A stretch of 58,687 nucleotides of DNA, from positions 1 through 58,687 of the forward strand of contig ONGG01000013.1 of NCBI GenBank assembly GCA_900317305.1, in the 5' to 3' direction. This stretch comes from an uncultured Prevotellaceae bacterium. Its GTDB lineage: Bacteria > Bacteroidota > Bacteroidia > Bacteroidales > Bacteroidaceae. Below are positions 34,397 to 43,508 of this stretch, one piece after another. Position 1 is the first letter of the stretch. The number at the start of each line of letters is the position of its first letter. The notes beneath the pieces are model-generated. The model was not told where the DNA came from. It did no database searches and worked only from the letters and a program-made list of their open reading frames with translations. The position numbers were made by a program, and so were the translations under genes.

Positions 34397-37150
34397 ATGA
34401 GAAACCTGATAACCGCTATTCTGATACTCTCTTCGGCCATCTCTGCAGAAGCCGCCGTGGAGAGCGGTAAGACCTATCGCATTGTGCCCGATGGAAACAA
34501 AGGGACTTCGCTGTTTGTCAATAATGCCTCCAAGGCCGACAAGACACCCGTGGTGGTGTGGACAGAAACCAACGTGCCAGCGCAGCAGTGGACGGTCATT
34601 ACGCTCGACAACGGCACGGTGGCTTTGAGAAACGTCTATACGGGGAAATACCTCGACACCAAGGACAACCGACTGGTGCAGGGCACCGACCAAGCTTCAT
34701 GGCACTTGGATGCGGTGGATGAGGACAACAACGAATATAACCTGCGGCAGGATTCATACCTCGGTGTGACCAGTACGCTCGACGGACAGCAGCCCTCACT
34801 GGGCACACAGATGGTATGGCATTTCGTGGAAGTGGAGGCGCAGACCTCTTTCGACGATTGGGCGCGACAGCGGATGCTCGACGCTTTCCTCGAACAGTAT
34901 CTGCAAGACAAGGGCAAGGGACACCGCACCTTCGTCAATGGTGGATGGAACGAGGCCGAGACGCTCGAGGCCGTGCTCGACTGCTATGAGGCCACCGGCG
35001 ACCGCCGTTACCTCAGTGTGTTCGAGGCATGCTACAACTATATGCTCTACCATGTGGGAGGAAACTGGAATGGAGGCACCGTCGTGGCGGGATACGACTG
35101 GTTTGGCTACGATTTCAACGACGACGTGATGTGGCTGATCATCGCTGCCGCCAGGGCCTATCTCATCACAGGCAAGCAGAACTACCTCAACGACGCCCGC
35201 CGCAATTTCGACCTGATTTGGGACAGGGCATATCTGGGATATGTGGGGCTGCTAAGGTGGGCCGAGCATACCGGCGACCGCAACGGGGCCAACTCGTGTA
35301 TCAATGGGCCCGCCGAGGTGGCGGCATGCTATATCGCCCTGGGTTCGGGCGATGAGACTTATTTCGAGAAAGCACGCGAACTGTATGCAAACCAACGTAC
35401 ATACCTCTTCGAGTCTTATACCGGGAAAGTGTACGACAGTGTGGTGTTCAACCCGACCGATGGGTCGGTGACCAATCGCAACACATGGGCTTCGACCTAT
35501 AACCAGGGCACGATGCTGGGTGGAGCGTTGCTCCTCTACCGCCACTACGGCGACGAGCAGTACAAGACCGACGCCTCGCGCATCATCGCCTATGCGAAGA
35601 CCGCACTCTGCAACAGCGACGGTGTGGTGCGTGTGTGCCAGAATGCCGATGGCGACTTCCAGGGATTCAAGGGCATTCTGATGCGTTATGCTGGCATGTA
35701 CGCCACCATGTTCGACGATGCGGAGTATCAGTCATGGCTCCTGGCCAATGCCTTCCATGCCTACAACAATGTCAACTCCAAGGGCTTCGGCCACTCGGCT
35801 TGGCTCACCAAGGCGGCCGAGAACCTGAGATACGGCAATGTGGACTACAGCCTTCCCGGTTCGGCTTTCGGGGCCAGCACGGCGCTCACGGCGGCCTGTG
35901 CCACACCATTGCAGAACCGTCTGGGCGAGCGCGTTGCTTATGAGGCCGAGGACGCGCAGCGCTCGGGTTCGGCCACGGTGCAGACTGACAACAACACGGG
36001 AGGAAAATACGTCTCCGGCCTCGACAACGGCAATGGCATGCTAAGGTTCAACTGCCAGATTCCGGCCGATGGCGACTACCTGCTCGACGTGTATTACCTT
36101 TCTTACCAGTCGCGCAACCTGCAGGTCACTGTAGGCGACAAGAAATACACGCTCACTTGTCCGAGTGTCTCGACATGGGACAATATCGCCGACGAGGGCA
36201 GGGCTACGCTGAAGGTGAGCCAGAAGAAGGGACAGCAGTTCTGTATCCTCACCAATCCCAATGGGTCGGCTCCTCATATCGACAAGATTGCGTTCACCCA
36301 GGTGCTTGAGACCCAAGCCACCAAGACGGTATTGAACGCTGCTGATGCCGAGATGGCCGACAAGGGCAGTTTGTCGTTCGTGGTCGAGATGCCCAAGGCC
36401 GGACGCTACCACGCACAGGTGGTCTACCGCAATGCCGCAAGCCGCAATGTGTATCTCGCCGTCAACGATGCCGACACCTCGATGACTGTCTTCGCCCCCA
36501 CTGGTGAGTCGACGGCCCAGCGCCCCCTCTTCGTCACACTGAGAGAGGGCTCCAACACGCTGCTCTTCACCGCCTCTCCCGACCTGCCCGAGATAGAGCG
36601 GGTGGAACTGTCGTTCCTCCACGAGGTGCCAGAGGTGCTGGAGGCGGAGTTTGCCACCACCACCGGACAGGTGACTATCTCCAGGGATGAGAATGCCTCG
36701 GGCGGAAGATACCTTTCCAACATCGGCAATGGCAGCGACAATATGGCCACGTTCAGGCTCGATGTGCCTCAGAGTGGAAAGTATGAGTTGCTGGTCACCT
36801 ATTTCACTGCGCAGAACAGACAGATGTTCGTCAGGGTGAACAACGGGACGAAAATCAACACCACCTTCGAGAGCACGGGGAGTTGGAACGCTTCTTCTGC
36901 TGCGTCGAAGGCTGTGGAGGTGACGCTGAAGGCAGGAACCAATGTCGTCGGTCTTGGCAGCGACTCGGGATGGGCGCCCTATGTCGACAAGTTGACCCTC
37001 TCGCCGAAAGATGATGATGCCGTGTGGACTCCAACGGTTGGAAAAACCCGGGACGAATGGTATACGTTGAACGGCATGGCGCTCAACAAACCCACGAAAT
37101 CGGGTGTCTATATCAATCAGAACCAGAAAATCATATATCATACAAGATGA
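34397..37150 (+). CDS. GH76 alpha-1,6-mannanase-like enzyme with ricin-type and CBM6/35-like domains, T9SS tail
   Basis: A 917-aa secreted protein (signal peptide cleaved near AEA-AV). Residues about 22-145 form a beta-trefoil (RICIN/CBM13-like, 'SGKTYRIVPDGNKGTSLFV', 'NVYTGKYLDTKDNRLVQG'). The GH76 (alpha/alpha)6 domain (about 150-500) has the paired catalytic acids Asp242-Asp243 in 'GYDFNDDVMWLII'. Three beta-sandwich segments follow, at least two CBM6/35-like ('YEAEDAQRSGSATVQTDNNT', 'LEAEFATTTGQVTISRDENA'), then a T9SS tail ('WYTLNGMALNKPTKSGVYIN'). GH76 enzymes are retaining endo-alpha-1,6-mannanases. Surface display plus three binding modules suggests first attack on polymeric alpha-mannan. 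Stop overlaps the GH43 start (ATGA). Confidence 0.92.
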   Translation: MRNLITAILILSSAISAEAAVESGKTYRIVPDGNKGTSLFVNNASKADKTPVVVWTETNVPAQQWTVITLDNGTVALRNVYTGKYLDTKDNRLVQGTDQASWHLDAVDEDNNEYNLRQDSYLGVTSTLDGQQPSLGTQMVWHFVEVEAQTSFDDWARQRMLDAFLEQYLQDKGKGHRTFVNGGWNEAETLEAVLDCYEATGDRRYLSVFEACYNYMLYHVGGNWNGGTVVAGYDWFGYDFNDDVMWLIIAAARAYLITGKQNYLNDARRNFDLIWDRAYLGYVGLLRWAEHTGDRNGANSCINGPAEVAACYIALGSGDETYFEKARELYANQRTYLFESYTGKVYDSVVFNPTDGSVTNRNTWASTYNQGTMLGGALLLYRHYGDEQYKTDASRIIAYAKTALCNSDGVVRVCQNADGDFQGFKGILMRYAGMYATMFDDAEYQSWLLANAFHAYNNVNSKGFGHSAWLTKAAENLRYGNVDYSLPGSAFGASTALTAACATPLQNRLGERVAYEAEDAQRSGSATVQTDNNTGGKYVSGLDNGNGMLRFNCQIPADGDYLLDVYYLSYQSRNLQVTVGDKKYTLTCPSVSTWDNIADEGRATLKVSQKKGQQFCILTNPNGSAPHIDKIAFTQVLETQATKTVLNAADAEMADKGSLSFVVEMPKAGRYHAQVVYRNAASRNVYLAVNDADTSMTVFAPTGESTAQRPLFVTLREGSNTLLFTASPDLPEIERVELSFLHEVPEVLEAEFATTTGQVTISRDENASGGRYLSNIGNGSDNMATFRLDVPQSGKYELLVTYFTAQNRQMFVRVNNGTKINTTFESTGSWNASSAASKAVEVTLKAGTNVVGLGSDSGWAPYVDKLTLSPKDDDAVWTPTVGKTRDEWYTLNGMALNKPTKSGVYINQNQKIIYHTR

Positions 37151-38127
37151 AAAGAATAGCCTGTTTCCCCATCGTGCTCTTCCTGATGTTGTGCTGGTGC
37201 ACCACCTGCCTGGCACAACAGCGACGTAGCGGAAACCCCATCTTCCCGGGATGGTATGCCGACCCCGAGGCAGTGGTCTTCGGAAAGAAGTGCTGGGTGT
37301 TTCCCACCTATTCGGCCGAATACGACAAGCAATTGTTCTTCGACGCCTTCTCGTCGAGCGACCTTGTGAAATGGAAGAAGCATCCACGGGTGCTCACCAG
37401 CGAGAATGTGACTTGGGCGAGAAGGGCCATGTGGGCTCCGGCCTTGGTGGAGAAAGACGGCACCTATTACCTCTTCTTCTCGGCCAACGACGTGCACGAG
37501 GGCGAGGTGGGTGGCATAGGTGTGGCCGTGAGCCGCCGCCCCCAGGGACCCTACAAGGATGCGCTCGGAAAACCGCTCATTCAGCAAATCGTGAATGGGG
37601 CACAGCCTATCGACCAATATGTGTTCCGTGATGACGACGGGCAATATTACATGTACTATGGTGGATGGGGCCATTGCAATGTGGTGCGCCTGGCCGACAA
37701 CCTGCTCAGTCTGGTGCCTTTCGACGATGGTACGATGTTCAAGGAGGTCACCCCCGACCAGTATGTGGAGGGACCTTTCATGCTGAAATACCATGGGAAG
37801 TATTATTTCATGTGGAGCGAAGGAGGTTGGGGACAGCCCAACTACTGCGTGAGTTACGCCATCAGCGACTCGCCCCAGGGTCCTTTCCGCCGCATAGGGA
37901 AGATACTGGAGCAGGACCCAGCCGTGGCCACAGGTGCCGGTCACCATTCCGTGATTAAGGGAAAGGGCGACGATGAGTGGTATATCGTGTACCATCGCCG
38001 ACCGCTCACCGAGACGGCAGCCAACTCGCGCCAGACCTGCATCGACCGCCTCTACTTCGATGAGAACGGATACATCAAACCCGTGAGAATCACCACCGAG
38101 GGGGTGGGGGCCACCCGACTGAAATAA
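37147..38127 (+). CDS. GH43-family glycosidase, first copy
   Basis: A 326-aa single-domain secreted enzyme; ATG 37147 overlaps the GH76 stop by four bases (ATGA) and gives the signal peptide ending CLAQQ. Five-bladed propeller hallmarks: general base Asp39 in 'PGWYADPEAVVF', pKa-modulating Asp156 in 'QPIDQYVFRDDDG', general acid Glu208 in 'YVEGPFMLKYHGKYY'. The family includes beta-xylosidases, alpha-L-arabinofuranosidases and galactofuranosidases, all inverting; the subfamily cannot be assigned by eye. In the setting of GH76 and GH38, removal of furanosyl side chains from mannan is a reasonable guess. No tail, so probably periplasmic. Confidence 0.9.
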   Translation: MKRIACFPIVLFLMLCWCTTCLAQQRRSGNPIFPGWYADPEAVVFGKKCWVFPTYSAEYDKQLFFDAFSSSDLVKWKKHPRVLTSENVTWARRAMWAPALVEKDGTYYLFFSANDVHEGEVGGIGVAVSRRPQGPYKDALGKPLIQQIVNGAQPIDQYVFRDDDGQYYMYYGGWGHCNVVRLADNLLSLVPFDDGTMFKEVTPDQYVEGPFMLKYHGKYYFMWSEGGWGQPNYCVSYAISDSPQGPFRRIGKILEQDPAVATGAGHHSVIKGKGDDEWYIVYHRRPLTETAANSRQTCIDRLYFDENGYIKPVRITTEGVGATRLK

Positions 38128-38144
38128 CAATTAAACCCTACGAT

Positions 38145-40157
38145 ATGCGTAATCATTTTAGATCATTATTCTTGGCCTTGCTGCTCACAACGGGCGCACA
38201 ATGGGCCTATCCGGTTGAGCTTTCCTATCATGTCAGGCTGAAGCAACCTGGAAACCCCGCCGTTGAATACCCGCTCCAGAGGCAGAACGGCATTTTGGTG
38301 GCTCCTCAGGCCGCCGCTCTACAGATTAGGGAGAGTATGGAGAAGGTGGGTGATGACACCCGCCTCACGCTCACGATTACTGCCCGCGAGAAGGTGTTCT
38401 TCAACATCGGCATCATGGCCAATTCGGCCTTCACCACCGACGAGTGTGAGTTCTACCTGCCGGGATTCTGGTACCACAAGAACCTTCGCTCACCGCACGA
38501 GGCCCCTTTGTTCCACACCTCGAAGAGCTGGAACTTCAGGGAAGATCGCCTCTCGGCCCCTCTCTCCGGGGTCTTCGACACGAAGTCGGGCCGTTCGCTC
38601 ACGGTGATGAGGGTGCTCGGACCACAGCAGGCCGATGCGCTGCTCACCCATCAGGAGGGAGAGGTGATTCTCGGCGGAAAGAGCACGGTGGGCTACCTGG
38701 GCTTCGATAACGAGGAGGGGCATGCCCGGCTCACCTTCGGATACCCTTTTGTCGAGACACCGAAGCGCTACATCCGGAAACTCACACTGGTCAACCCCAT
38801 CACCACGTTCGCCAGACTGGATAAGAATGAGACCATAACCCTCTCCTGGATGATCCATGAGGCAACGGCCAAGGACTACGGGCAGTTTGTGGCCGACACC
38901 TGGTGCTACTGTTTCGACAGCCTGCGCCCCCAGCCGATGCGCCCGCTCTACTCGCCTGATGAGGTGAAAGCGCAGTTGGCCAACTATTTCAGAATGGCCT
39001 ATGTAGACAAGTATCCGCTGAAATACCATTCGGGCATCAGCATCAGGTGCGACGACTGCAAACCGGTGGACCATGTGCAGTTGGGCTTTTGCGGCAGGGT
39101 GTTGCTCAATGCCTTCAACGCACTGGAGTATGGTGAGCAGACGGGCGAAAGCCAACTTGTGCGTATGGGCAACGACATCTTCGACAGTTGGCTCAAGAAT
39201 GGCTTCACTGCCCGTGGATACCTGAAGGAGGATATGCATATCGCTGGCGGCATACCCGCCGATAACGATGTGGTGCACAGCATCCGCGAACAGTCGGAGG
39301 CGGTGTATGCCGTGCTCCATTACCTGGCCTATGAGCGCAAGCAGGGCCGCACCCACAAGGAGTGGGAACAGAAAATCCGCCAGTTGCTCGATGCCATTGT
39401 GCAGTTGCAGCAGGCCGACGGCCATTTCCCCCGGAAATACCGCGATGATGGCTCGCCTGTGGATGCCTCGGGAGGCTCGACACCGAGCGCCACCTCGACG
39501 CTGGTGATGGGATACAAGTACTTCAAGGACAAGAAATACCTGAATGCCGCCCGGCTCACTGTCGACTACCTGGAGCAGAACATCATCTCGAAGAGCGACT
39601 ACTTCTCCTCGACGCTCGATGCCAACTGCGAGGACAAGGAGGCGGCCATCAGTGCCGTAACCGCCACTTACTATATGGCCATGGTGACCAAGGGGAAGGT
39701 GCGAAGCCACTATGTAGACCTCTGTCGTCAGGCTGCCTATTTCGCCCTGTCGTGGTATTACCTCTGGGATGTGCCCTTCGCTCCCGGACAGATGTTGGGC
39801 GACCTCGACTTCAAGACCCGCGGATGGAGCAACGTGTCGGTGGAGAACAACCACGTGGACGTGTTCGTGTTCGAACTGCACCACATCGTGAAATGGTTGG
39901 CGGGCATCACGGGCGAGCAGCGTTTCGACCAGATGGCCAGTGTCATCCATACCTCGCTCTGCCAACTGCTGCCCACACCCCAGCGGTTGTGTGGAATAGG
40001 GGTGCCGGGATTCAACCCCGAGGTGGTGCAGCACACCCATTGGGATTATGGCAAAAACGGCAAGGGATTCTACAACGATATCTTCGCGCCGGGATGGACC
40101 ATCGCCTCGCTCTGGGAACTCTATTCGCCCCGGCGAACGGCCGATTTCCTGCAGTAA
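38145..40157 (+). CDS. Secreted protein, predicted beta-sandwich + (alpha/alpha)-toroid; possible unclassified glycoside hydrolase or lyase
   Basis: A 670-aa protein that I cannot assign to a family. Signal peptide (about 1-23). Residues about 24-250 look like an all-beta domain ('FFNIGIMANSAFTTDECEFY', 'PGFWYHKN'). Residues about 290-650 show helix-hairpin repeats typical of (alpha/alpha)6 barrels: 'LGFCGRVLLNAFNALEYGEQ', 'YDGSP/ASGGSTPSAT'-like loops, 'YLNAARLTVDYLEQNI' and a 'DANCEDKEAAISAVTATYYM' stretch. Acidic candidates include the DD in 'RCDDCKP' and DANCEDKE. It is 17 bp after GH43 and closes unit (iv), so it very probably acts on the same glycan. No tail, hence probably periplasmic. 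Confidence 0.7.
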   Translation: MRNHFRSLFLALLLTTGAQWAYPVELSYHVRLKQPGNPAVEYPLQRQNGILVAPQAAALQIRESMEKVGDDTRLTLTITAREKVFFNIGIMANSAFTTDECEFYLPGFWYHKNLRSPHEAPLFHTSKSWNFREDRLSAPLSGVFDTKSGRSLTVMRVLGPQQADALLTHQEGEVILGGKSTVGYLGFDNEEGHARLTFGYPFVETPKRYIRKLTLVNPITTFARLDKNETITLSWMIHEATAKDYGQFVADTWCYCFDSLRPQPMRPLYSPDEVKAQLANYFRMAYVDKYPLKYHSGISIRCDDCKPVDHVQLGFCGRVLLNAFNALEYGEQTGESQLVRMGNDIFDSWLKNGFTARGYLKEDMHIAGGIPADNDVVHSIREQSEAVYAVLHYLAYERKQGRTHKEWEQKIRQLLDAIVQLQQADGHFPRKYRDDGSPVDASGGSTPSATSTLVMGYKYFKDKKYLNAARLTVDYLEQNIISKSDYFSSTLDANCEDKEAAISAVTATYYMAMVTKGKVRSHYVDLCRQAAYFALSWYYLWDVPFAPGQMLGDLDFKTRGWSNVSVENNHVDVFVFELHHIVKWLAGITGEQRFDQMASVIHTSLCQLLPTPQRLCGIGVPGFNPEVVQHTHWDYGKNGKGFYNDIFAPGWTIASLWELYSPRRTADFLQ

Positions 40158-40167
40158 AAACAGTTTC

Positions 40168-40210
40168 ACACCCTATATAAGTGTTATACACCGATATAGG
40201 GTGTTTTTTT
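40168..40210 (+). terminator. Rho-independent terminator of PUL unit (iv), overlapping the next operator
   Basis: Perfect 11-bp stem ACACCCTATAT (40168-40178) / ATATAGGGTGT (40194-40204) followed by eight T. Its loop contains TTATACAC (40184-40191), which is box 1 of the susC promoter. Confidence 0.88.
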
Positions 40211-40311
40211 TCAAGTGTCTGTTTTTCAGACACTTTTGTTTTTATATAATGATAAACCGCTTATACAAACATCATTATATTATGCGCGAGGGGATTTCTG
40301 AACTAATTTTG
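40184..40311 (+). promoter_or_regulatory. Paired-box operator and promoter of the susCD unit (v)
   Basis: Box 1 TTATACAC at 40184-40191, box 2 TTATACAA at 40261-40268 (77 bp apart), -7 element TAATTTTGCAAC starting at 40304 (43 bp after box 2 start), no -33 TTTG, susC ATG at 40350. Identical geometry to the three other operators of the locus. Confidence 0.78.
40213..40243 (+). terminator. Second, adjacent terminator-like hairpin
   Basis: AAGTGTCTG (40213-40221) / CAGACACTT (40227-40235), loop TTTTT, followed by TTGTTTTT. Placed directly after the first terminator, it would further insulate the susC promoter from read-through. It lies between the two operator boxes. Confidence 0.6.
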
Positions 40312-40349
40312 CAACAAAATCAATTCGAGCAAAGTCAAACTATACTGAT

Positions 40350-43300
40350 ATGATGAAAAAACAATTATCCAAGTTTTGCCGTTCTTGGCTACCAGCGGGC
40401 ACTACTATGCTGTGCACGCTTACTATGCTGGTGGCTGAGCCGCTGATGCCACAGGCTGTTGCACAGAGCCAGCAGACTGTGAAAATGACTCAAGTAACCG
40501 GACTCGTCACCGACCAACAGAAGGAGCCTTTGATTGGCGTGACCATCTCGGCTGTGGGTACGAGTAATCTTGCCGTTTCCGACATCGATGGTATGTTCCA
40601 TATCGACGTGCCGGCAAACAACAACGCCATGCTCGAGTTCTCCTATGTGGGATACAAGAAAAAGCAGGTGAAGGTAAATGGCGCCAAACTCCTCAATGTG
40701 ATGCTCGAGGAGGAGGCCACCGAGTTCAATGAGGTGGTGGTGACTGGTTACAGCAGCCAGAAGAAAGCATCGATCATCGGTTCGATCGAGACCATCAATC
40801 CCTCTGAACTCAAGTTCGGTACCACCCGTACGCTGTCGAACAACCTCGCAGGTAAGTTGAGTGGTGTGATCGGTATCCAGCGCTCGGGTGAGCCAGGATA
40901 CGACGACTCCAACTTCTGGATTCGTGGTATCTCCACATTCTCGGGAAGCAACAACCCGCTGATTCTTATCGATGGTGTGGCACGCGACCTAAATAATGTG
41001 GACGTGGCCGAGATTGAGTCGTTCTCGATCCTGAAAGACGCCTCGGCATCGGCCATGTATGGTGTGAGAGGTGCCAATGGTGTCATCGTCATCACCACGA
41101 AGAGAGGTAAGATTGGTGCGCCGCAGGTGAGGTTCCATGTCGAGCACTCCATCAACGAGCCTACAAAGATGCCTGAGTTCCTCAGCGCACCCGACTATAT
41201 GTCGCTGCTCAACCAGTTGGCCCTGCAGGATGGCATCGCCCAGCCCTTCACCCAACTGCAGATCGACCGCACACGTTCGGGTTACGACCCCGACCTCTAT
41301 CCCGATGTCAACTGGATTGACGCCATCACCAAGGACTATGCCTATACCACCCGTGGCAACCTCGACATCAGCGGTGGTTCCGACTTCCTCCGCTACTCAA
41401 TCGTGGCTTCCTATTTCAGGGAGACGGGTATTCTGGAGCAGGACAAGAGCCTGATTTTCGACAACGCCACCAACAACCAGCAGTTCAACCTGCGCACCAA
41501 CATCGATATGGATGTGACGAAGACCACCATGCTCAGGGTGAACATCGGTGGATATCTGAACCGCTTCAAGAAGCAGCGCTGCAACACCGACGGCGCTTTC
41601 GGCGAGGCTTTCCGCACACTGCCTTTCGTGCACCCGGCAAGATACAGCGACGGAGCCATCCCAGTGATTTCAAACAGAGCCAACCCCTGGCGCACCGTCA
41701 CACAGCAGGGCTACGACTTCATCACTTCGTCGAAGTTGCAGACGCTCTTCAGCGTGGAGCAAGACCTGAAGATGATCACTCCGGGCTTGAAAGCAAAGGC
41801 GCTGTTCAGTTTCGACCGCTGGAACCGCAGTTCGCGTGGCCGTACGGCCAACCCGGGCACCGTGTTCCCCGCCACTGGCCGCGACGAGGAGGGCAACCTC
41901 ATCTATACCCAGTTTGAGACCGGCGACGAGTCGATGGGCAGTTACAACAATGGTGAGTATGGCAACACGAACGTCTATTTCGAGGCCGATGTGATGTACA
42001 ACCACCGTTTCGGCAAGATGGATGTCGACGCCATCCTGCTCTACAACCAACAGGCCTACGACGACGGCAGCATACAGGACTATCGTAAGCAAGGTATAGC
42101 AGGACGCCTTTCGGGCACTTACGACAACCGCTATGTGGCTGAGTTCAACTTCGGTTACAACGGCTCGGAGAACTTCGCCAAGGGCAAGCGCTATGGTTTC
42201 TTCCCCTCATTCGCCATCGGATGGTTGCTCAGCGAGGAGCCCTTCATGGAGAAATATAAGTCTACCTTCCATAAAATCAAGTTCCGTGCCAGTATCGGTC
42301 AGGCCGGTGACGACAACATCGGTGGTCGCCGTTTCGCTTACCTCGGTACCCTCTACACCGACCAGGAAGGCTACACCTGGGGCACTACGGGCCAGCGCAG
42401 TTACAGTGGTATCACCGAGGGCGACATTGGAGTCGACAACCTGACATGGGAGACCGTGACCAAGAAGAATATCGGTTTCGAACTCGGACTCTGGAACATG
42501 ATCGACTTCAACTTCGACCTCTTCAAGGAAGACCGTAAGGACATTTTCATGCAGCGCACCATTATCCCCACTCAGAGCGGTTTCGTCACTTCGCCTTGGG
42601 CCAACTTCGGAAAGGTGACCAACCATGGAGTGGAGATGACGCTCAACGTGCACAAGCAGTGGAACAAGAACTGGTTCACCTCGGCTTATGGCAACTTCAC
42701 CTATGCCAAGAACAAGGTGCTCGAGAAGGATGAGCCCGAAGTGCTCAAGGGCACACACCGCTCACAGACCGGACGCTCGATGAACGAGCTGTGGGGTCTC
42801 ACCGCCGAGCGACTCTTTGTCGAGAGCGACTTCAATGCCGACGGCTCGCTCAAGAGCGGTATCCCCTCGCAGGAGGGCGTGGGCGCCGTGACGCTCCACC
42901 CGGGCGACATCAAGTATGTCGACGTGAACAACGATGGTGTCATCACCGAGGAAGATGAGGGCTACATCGATGGCACCGAGGACCCGAGAATCGTTTACGG
43001 ATTCGGTGGCGTGGTGAGCTACAAGAACATCGACTTCAACTTCTTCTTCCAGGGCGCAAGCGACTTGTACCGCGTCATCGGCGGACAGCCCTACTTCCTC
43101 CCCGGAGGTGGAACGACCACGGAGGGTAATGCCTATTCGTATAACATCGACGACAGGTGGACCGACAGCAACCAAGACCCCTACGCATTCTGGCCAAGGC
43201 TCAGCTACGGACCCAACGTCAACAACTACCGCCGCTCCACATGGTGGAAGAAGGATATGAGCTTCCTCAGATGCAAGACCATCGAGGTGGGCTACACCTT

Positions 43301-43475
43301 CCCGAAATCATGGTTCGAGAAACTGTATGTGAAGAGTTGCCGCGTTTTCGTGAGCGGAAACAACCTCTTCTGCCTCTCTTCGTTCAAACTCTGGGATCCT
43401 GAGTTGGGAACCAACGACGGACTCCGGTACCCCATGAACCGCTCTGTGATGTTCGGACTTGACGTGAACTTTTAA
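40350..43475 (+). CDS. SusC-family TonB-linked outer-membrane glycan transporter
   Basis: A 1041-aa protein of usual SusC length. Signal peptide (about 1-38, ending AVAQS), carboxypeptidase-regulatory-like domain (about 48-125, 'VTGLVTDQQKEPLIGVTISA'), the SusC signature 'NEVVVTGYSSQKKASIIGSI', plug domain ('FWIRGISTFSGSNNPLILID', 'SILKDASASAMYGVRGANGV') and a C-terminal 22-strand barrel ending in an aromatic residue ('MFGLDVNF'). It imports oligosaccharides using TonB energy, in complex with the SusD lid 33 bp downstream. First gene of unit (v), under a paired-box promoter. Confidence 0.97.
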   Translation: MMKKQLSKFCRSWLPAGTTMLCTLTMLVAEPLMPQAVAQSQQTVKMTQVTGLVTDQQKEPLIGVTISAVGTSNLAVSDIDGMFHIDVPANNNAMLEFSYVGYKKKQVKVNGAKLLNVMLEEEATEFNEVVVTGYSSQKKASIIGSIETINPSELKFGTTRTLSNNLAGKLSGVIGIQRSGEPGYDDSNFWIRGISTFSGSNNPLILIDGVARDLNNVDVAEIESFSILKDASASAMYGVRGANGVIVITTKRGKIGAPQVRFHVEHSINEPTKMPEFLSAPDYMSLLNQLALQDGIAQPFTQLQIDRTRSGYDPDLYPDVNWIDAITKDYAYTTRGNLDISGGSDFLRYSIVASYFRETGILEQDKSLIFDNATNNQQFNLRTNIDMDVTKTTMLRVNIGGYLNRFKKQRCNTDGAFGEAFRTLPFVHPARYSDGAIPVISNRANPWRTVTQQGYDFITSSKLQTLFSVEQDLKMITPGLKAKALFSFDRWNRSSRGRTANPGTVFPATGRDEEGNLIYTQFETGDESMGSYNNGEYGNTNVYFEADVMYNHRFGKMDVDAILLYNQQAYDDGSIQDYRKQGIAGRLSGTYDNRYVAEFNFGYNGSENFAKGKRYGFFPSFAIGWLLSEEPFMEKYKSTFHKIKFRASIGQAGDDNIGGRRFAYLGTLYTDQEGYTWGTTGQRSYSGITEGDIGVDNLTWETVTKKNIGFELGLWNMIDFNFDLFKEDRKDIFMQRTIIPTQSGFVTSPWANFGKVTNHGVEMTLNVHKQWNKNWFTSAYGNFTYAKNKVLEKDEPEVLKGTHRSQTGRSMNELWGLTAERLFVESDFNADGSLKSGIPSQEGVGAVTLHPGDIKYVDVNNDGVITEEDEGYIDGTEDPRIVYGFGGVVSYKNIDFNFFFQGASDLYRVIGGQPYFLPGGGTTTEGNAYSYNIDDRWTDSNQDPYAFWPRLSYGPNVNNYRRSTWWKKDMSFLRCKTIEVGYTFPKSWFEKLYVKSCRVFVSGNNLFCLSSFKLWDPELGTNDGLRYPMNRSVMFGLDVNF

Positions 43476-43508
43476 TATGTAGTGCAATCGTTTAGCATTT
43501 AGGAAAAT

